From Qipengyuania aestuarii (GTDB lineage: Bacteria > Pseudomonadota > Alphaproteobacteria > Sphingomonadales > Sphingomonadaceae), in the NCBI RefSeq assembly GCF_019711535.1, contig NZ_JAIGNP010000003.1, positions 434,001 to 498,000 of the forward strand: a DNA stretch of 64,000 bases. Reading direction: 5' to 3'. Under the pieces are notes generated by a model. The model searched no databases. It saw only the letters and a list, made by a program, of their open reading frames with translations, and had not been told where the DNA came from. Shown one piece after another: positions 62,282-64,000 of the stretch. The translations under genes were made by a program, and so were the position numbers. The first letter of the stretch is position 1. Each line of letters opens with the position of its first letter.

Positions 62282-62998
62282 ATGAGCAGGCCGGAGGAGA
62301 TCGGGGCCGGGGCGGCGGCGGCGTGGCCCGCGTGGATGGGGCCGTTCCTGGCCGCGCTGCGGGCGGGACACGGGGTGCGGCGCGCTGCGGGCATGGCGGG
62401 GGTGGCCCTCTCCACCGCCTATGACTGGCGGCGGCGCGATGCCGAGTTCGCCTTCGACTGGGACGATGCGCGCGGGCGGCCCGTGGTGGGCGCGGCCTGC
62501 TGGGGCGGCGCGCGGCGCATGGGGCCGCGCAAGGTCGCCCTGTTCCTGGAGGCGCTGGCCGAAAGCTCCAACGTGCGCGCGGCGGCGGCGGCGGCGGGGC
62601 TGGCGGTGCGGACGGTCTATCACCTGCGCCGCACCGATGCCGATTTCGCGCGCCAGTGGTATGCCGCGCTGGCCGAGGGTTACGACAATCTGGAGATGGA
62701 GCTGCTGGCGCATCTGCGCGCGGGCGGGGAGGTTCCGGCCAGAGAGACCGGGAGCGAAACCGGCGGCGAGAGCCAGAGCGCGCCTGCGCGCAAGTTCGAC
62801 ACCGCCGCCGCGCTGCGCAGCCTGGCCGCCCACCGCGAGAGCGTGGCGCGCGAGAAAGGCCGCCGCGCGCTGGCCGACGAGGCGGCGACCATCGCCTCGA
62901 TCAACCGCAAGATCGACCAGTTGCGCCTGCGCGGTCAGGCGAATGAGGAGGCCATCCGCGCCTCGCGCAAACGGGCGGCGAAACGTGCCCGGGGCTGA
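62282..62998 (+). CDS. Terminase small subunit-like protein with duplicated HTH
   Basis: 238 residues from the second of two adjacent ATGs (62279/62282), the one with better spacing to GGAGG. Two tandem helix-turn-helix units are visible: FLAALRAGHGVRRAAGMAGV then STAYDWRRRDAEF, and FLEALAESSNVRAAAAAAGL then RTVYHLRRTDADF; they align to each other along their length. The C-terminal third is charged helices. Overlaps the terminase large subunit frame. Position and fold fit a DNA-recognition (TerS) role in packaging. GC content is very high. Confidence 0.75.
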   Translation: MSRPEEIGAGAAAAWPAWMGPFLAALRAGHGVRRAAGMAGVALSTAYDWRRRDAEFAFDWDDARGRPVVGAACWGGARRMGPRKVALFLEALAESSNVRAAAAAAGLAVRTVYHLRRTDADFARQWYAALAEGYDNLEMELLAHLRAGGEVPARETGSETGGESQSAPARKFDTAAALRSLAAHRESVAREKGRRALADEAATIASINRKIDQLRLRGQANEEAIRASRKRAAKRARG

Positions 62999-64000
62999 GG
63001 GCGTGGGCGGCGGCGCTGGACCACCCTCCCCCATTCCTTCGCCTATTCCCTCTCGCGGCGTGTGGCTGCGGCGCGGCGGGCGCGAGGGCGAGCGGGACCG
63101 CGCCATTCTGGGCGACATGCTCACCCCGCACGAACTCGCCGCGCTGGGCAGCTATTACTGGGAAGGGTGGGCGCGCGACGAGCAATTGCCGCCGCAGCGG
63201 CACGCGGACCAGCCCTGGCGCATCTGGCTGATCTGCGCGGGCCGCGGCTTCGGCAAGACCCGCGCGGGCGCCGAATGGGTGCGCGATGTGGCGCGCAGCG
63301 ATCCCGCCGCGCGCATCGCGCTGGTCGGGGCGACGCTGGCCGAGGTGCGCAGCGTGATGGTGGAAGGCGACAGCGGCGTGCTGGCCGCCGCGCCCGGCGC
63401 CCTGCCCCCGCATTACGAACCCAGCCTGCGCCGCCTGACATGGGAAAACGGGGCCACGGCCTGGCTCTATTCCGCCGGCGAGCCCGAGGCCCTGCGCGGC
63501 CCCCAGCACAGCCATGCCTGGTGCGACGAGATCGCCAAATGGGATAATTCGCGCGACCGCGCGATGACATCTTGGCACAATCTGCAGCTGACCATGCGGC
63601 TGGGCGACAGCCCTCGCGTGCTCGCCACCACCACCCCGCGCGCCGCGCCGCTGATGCGCCATTTGATGGCCGGGGCGAAAAGCGGCGCGGTGGCGGTGGC
63701 GACCGGCCGGACGACCGACAACCGCGAAGTGCTGCCCGGCGCCTATCTGTCCGCGATGATCGAACAGTTCGAAGGCAGCGCTTTCGGGCGGCAGGAACTG
63801 GCCGGGGAAATGGTCGACACGCTGGAAGGCGCGCTGTGGACGCGGGCCCTGCTCGACCGCTGCCGGGTGGGCGTTGGCGACATTTCCTCCGCCCTGCCCG
63901 AAGCGCGGCGCGTGGTAGTGGCGGTTGACCCTCCTGCGGGGACTACGTCAGGCAGCGGCTCGCGCACGGGCGATGCCTGCGGGATCGTGGTCGCCATGCT
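62985..64000 (+). CDS. Terminase large subunit, gene-transfer-agent type, 3' end cut off
   Basis: The frame runs off the right edge. Start uncertain: GTG at 62985, 63003 or 63060, or ATG at 63117 (MLTPHELAALGSYYWEG). ATPase with Walker A CAGRGFGKTRAGAEW and Walker B AWCDEIAKWD, coupling motif LATTTPR, and the beginning of the nuclease domain (RVVVAVDPPAG with the first metal aspartate). This layout and its GRGFGKT form match the terminases of prophages and of RcGTA-like gene transfer agents (g2). It would package DNA into a phage-like head. The rest of the cluster should lie to the right. Confidence 0.9.
   Translation, partial: MPGAEGVGGGAGPPSPIPSPIPSRGVWLRRGGREGERDRAILGDMLTPHELAALGSYYWEGWARDEQLPPQRHADQPWRIWLICAGRGFGKTRAGAEWVRDVARSDPAARIALVGATLAEVRSVMVEGDSGVLAAAPGALPPHYEPSLRRLTWENGATAWLYSAGEPEALRGPQHSHAWCDEIAKWDNSRDRAMTSWHNLQLTMRLGDSPRVLATTTPRAAPLMRHLMAGAKSGAVAVATGRTTDNREVLPGAYLSAMIEQFEGSAFGRQELAGEMVDTLEGALWTRALLDRCRVGVGDISSALPEARRVVVAVDPPAGTTSGSGSRTGDACGIVVAM

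Noticed and set aside
1..64000. CRISPR array, rRNA operon, insertion sequence with transposase
   Set aside because: No regularly spaced direct repeats, no rRNA-like stretch and no transposase motif seen on either strand.

Overview
The window comes from a GC-rich alphaproteobacterium, most likely a sphingomonad (Sphingomonadales, Erythrobacteraceae-like). Evidence: a textbook CtrA and a DivK, a serine palmitoyltransferase paired with its own acyl carrier protein (sphingolipid makers), the DUF4167-prmC-prfA block, a short-cysteine DksA, an HWE-type histidine kinase, and the head of a gene-transfer-agent-like packaging cluster at the right edge. Coding density is high, many neighbours overlap by ATGA, and several genes start at GTG or TTG. 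I found no rRNA, no complete tRNA and no CRISPR array.

Layout. 1-4.6 kb: 3' part of a CHASE3/HWE histidine kinase, an MscS channel, and a converging Cdc48-type double AAA ATPase. 5-8.5 kb: acyl-CoA block (scoA, lipoprotein phosphatase, scoB, family III CoA-transferase), closed by a bidirectional terminator shared with metK. 8.6-15.8 kb, minus strand: metK, lnt, DUF4167, prmC, prfA, hisS. 15.8-24.6 kb: M61 peptidase, ppa, a small lipoprotein, BON-MscS with pmbA, a membrane protein, then lptB and rpoN. 24.7-26.1 kb: ctrA followed by a receiver protein whose phospho-acceptor is replaced. 26.2-37.1 kb: trmB, a semialdehyde dehydrogenase with an SDR, an outer-membrane protein, DUF3592, a PLP enzyme with the malic enzyme, mutS. 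37.1-40.2 kb, minus: disordered protein, 3-hydroxybutyryl-CoA dehydrogenase, cobalamin adenosyltransferase, HIG1 protein, GluQ-RS. 40.3-43.4 kb: HNH endonuclease, a lipoprotein, a decayed second HNH 3' end and an atypical M1-like peptidase, which looks like a small acquired patch. 43.4-46.1 kb: compact kynABU operon. 46.1-53.1 kb: DUF4112, a solute-binding lipoprotein, PilZ, dksA, a Sel1 protein, and a five-gene minus operon (DUF3572, HAD, RidA, GDPD, GNAT) divergent from divK. 53.6-57.3 kb: ACP, serine palmitoyltransferase, a large coiled-coil membrane protein, OsmC. 57.4-61.8 kb: a TPR-type secreted protein gene cut by one in-frame TAA, a TetR/SDR divergent pair with a palindromic operator, a YqaA/DedA protein and a DUF3892-like protein. 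61.8-64 kb: a structured RNA candidate with its own terminator, then a TerS-like protein and the terminase large subunit running off the edge.

How it fits together. Acyl-CoA genes (scoAB, family III transferase, 3-hydroxybutyryl-CoA dehydrogenase, semialdehyde dehydrogenase) suggest use of ketone bodies, polyhydroxybutyrate or amino-acid carbon. CtrA, DivK, RpoN, PilZ and DksA give a cluster of global regulators, and CtrA-type boxes occur before two small genes. The most notable non-gene signals are a pair of 127/128-bp intergenic elements (14318 and 40995), a hairpin-plus-terminator RNA candidate at 61849-61969, an orphan minus-strand terminator at 4686-4717, and the nonsense codon at 58756.
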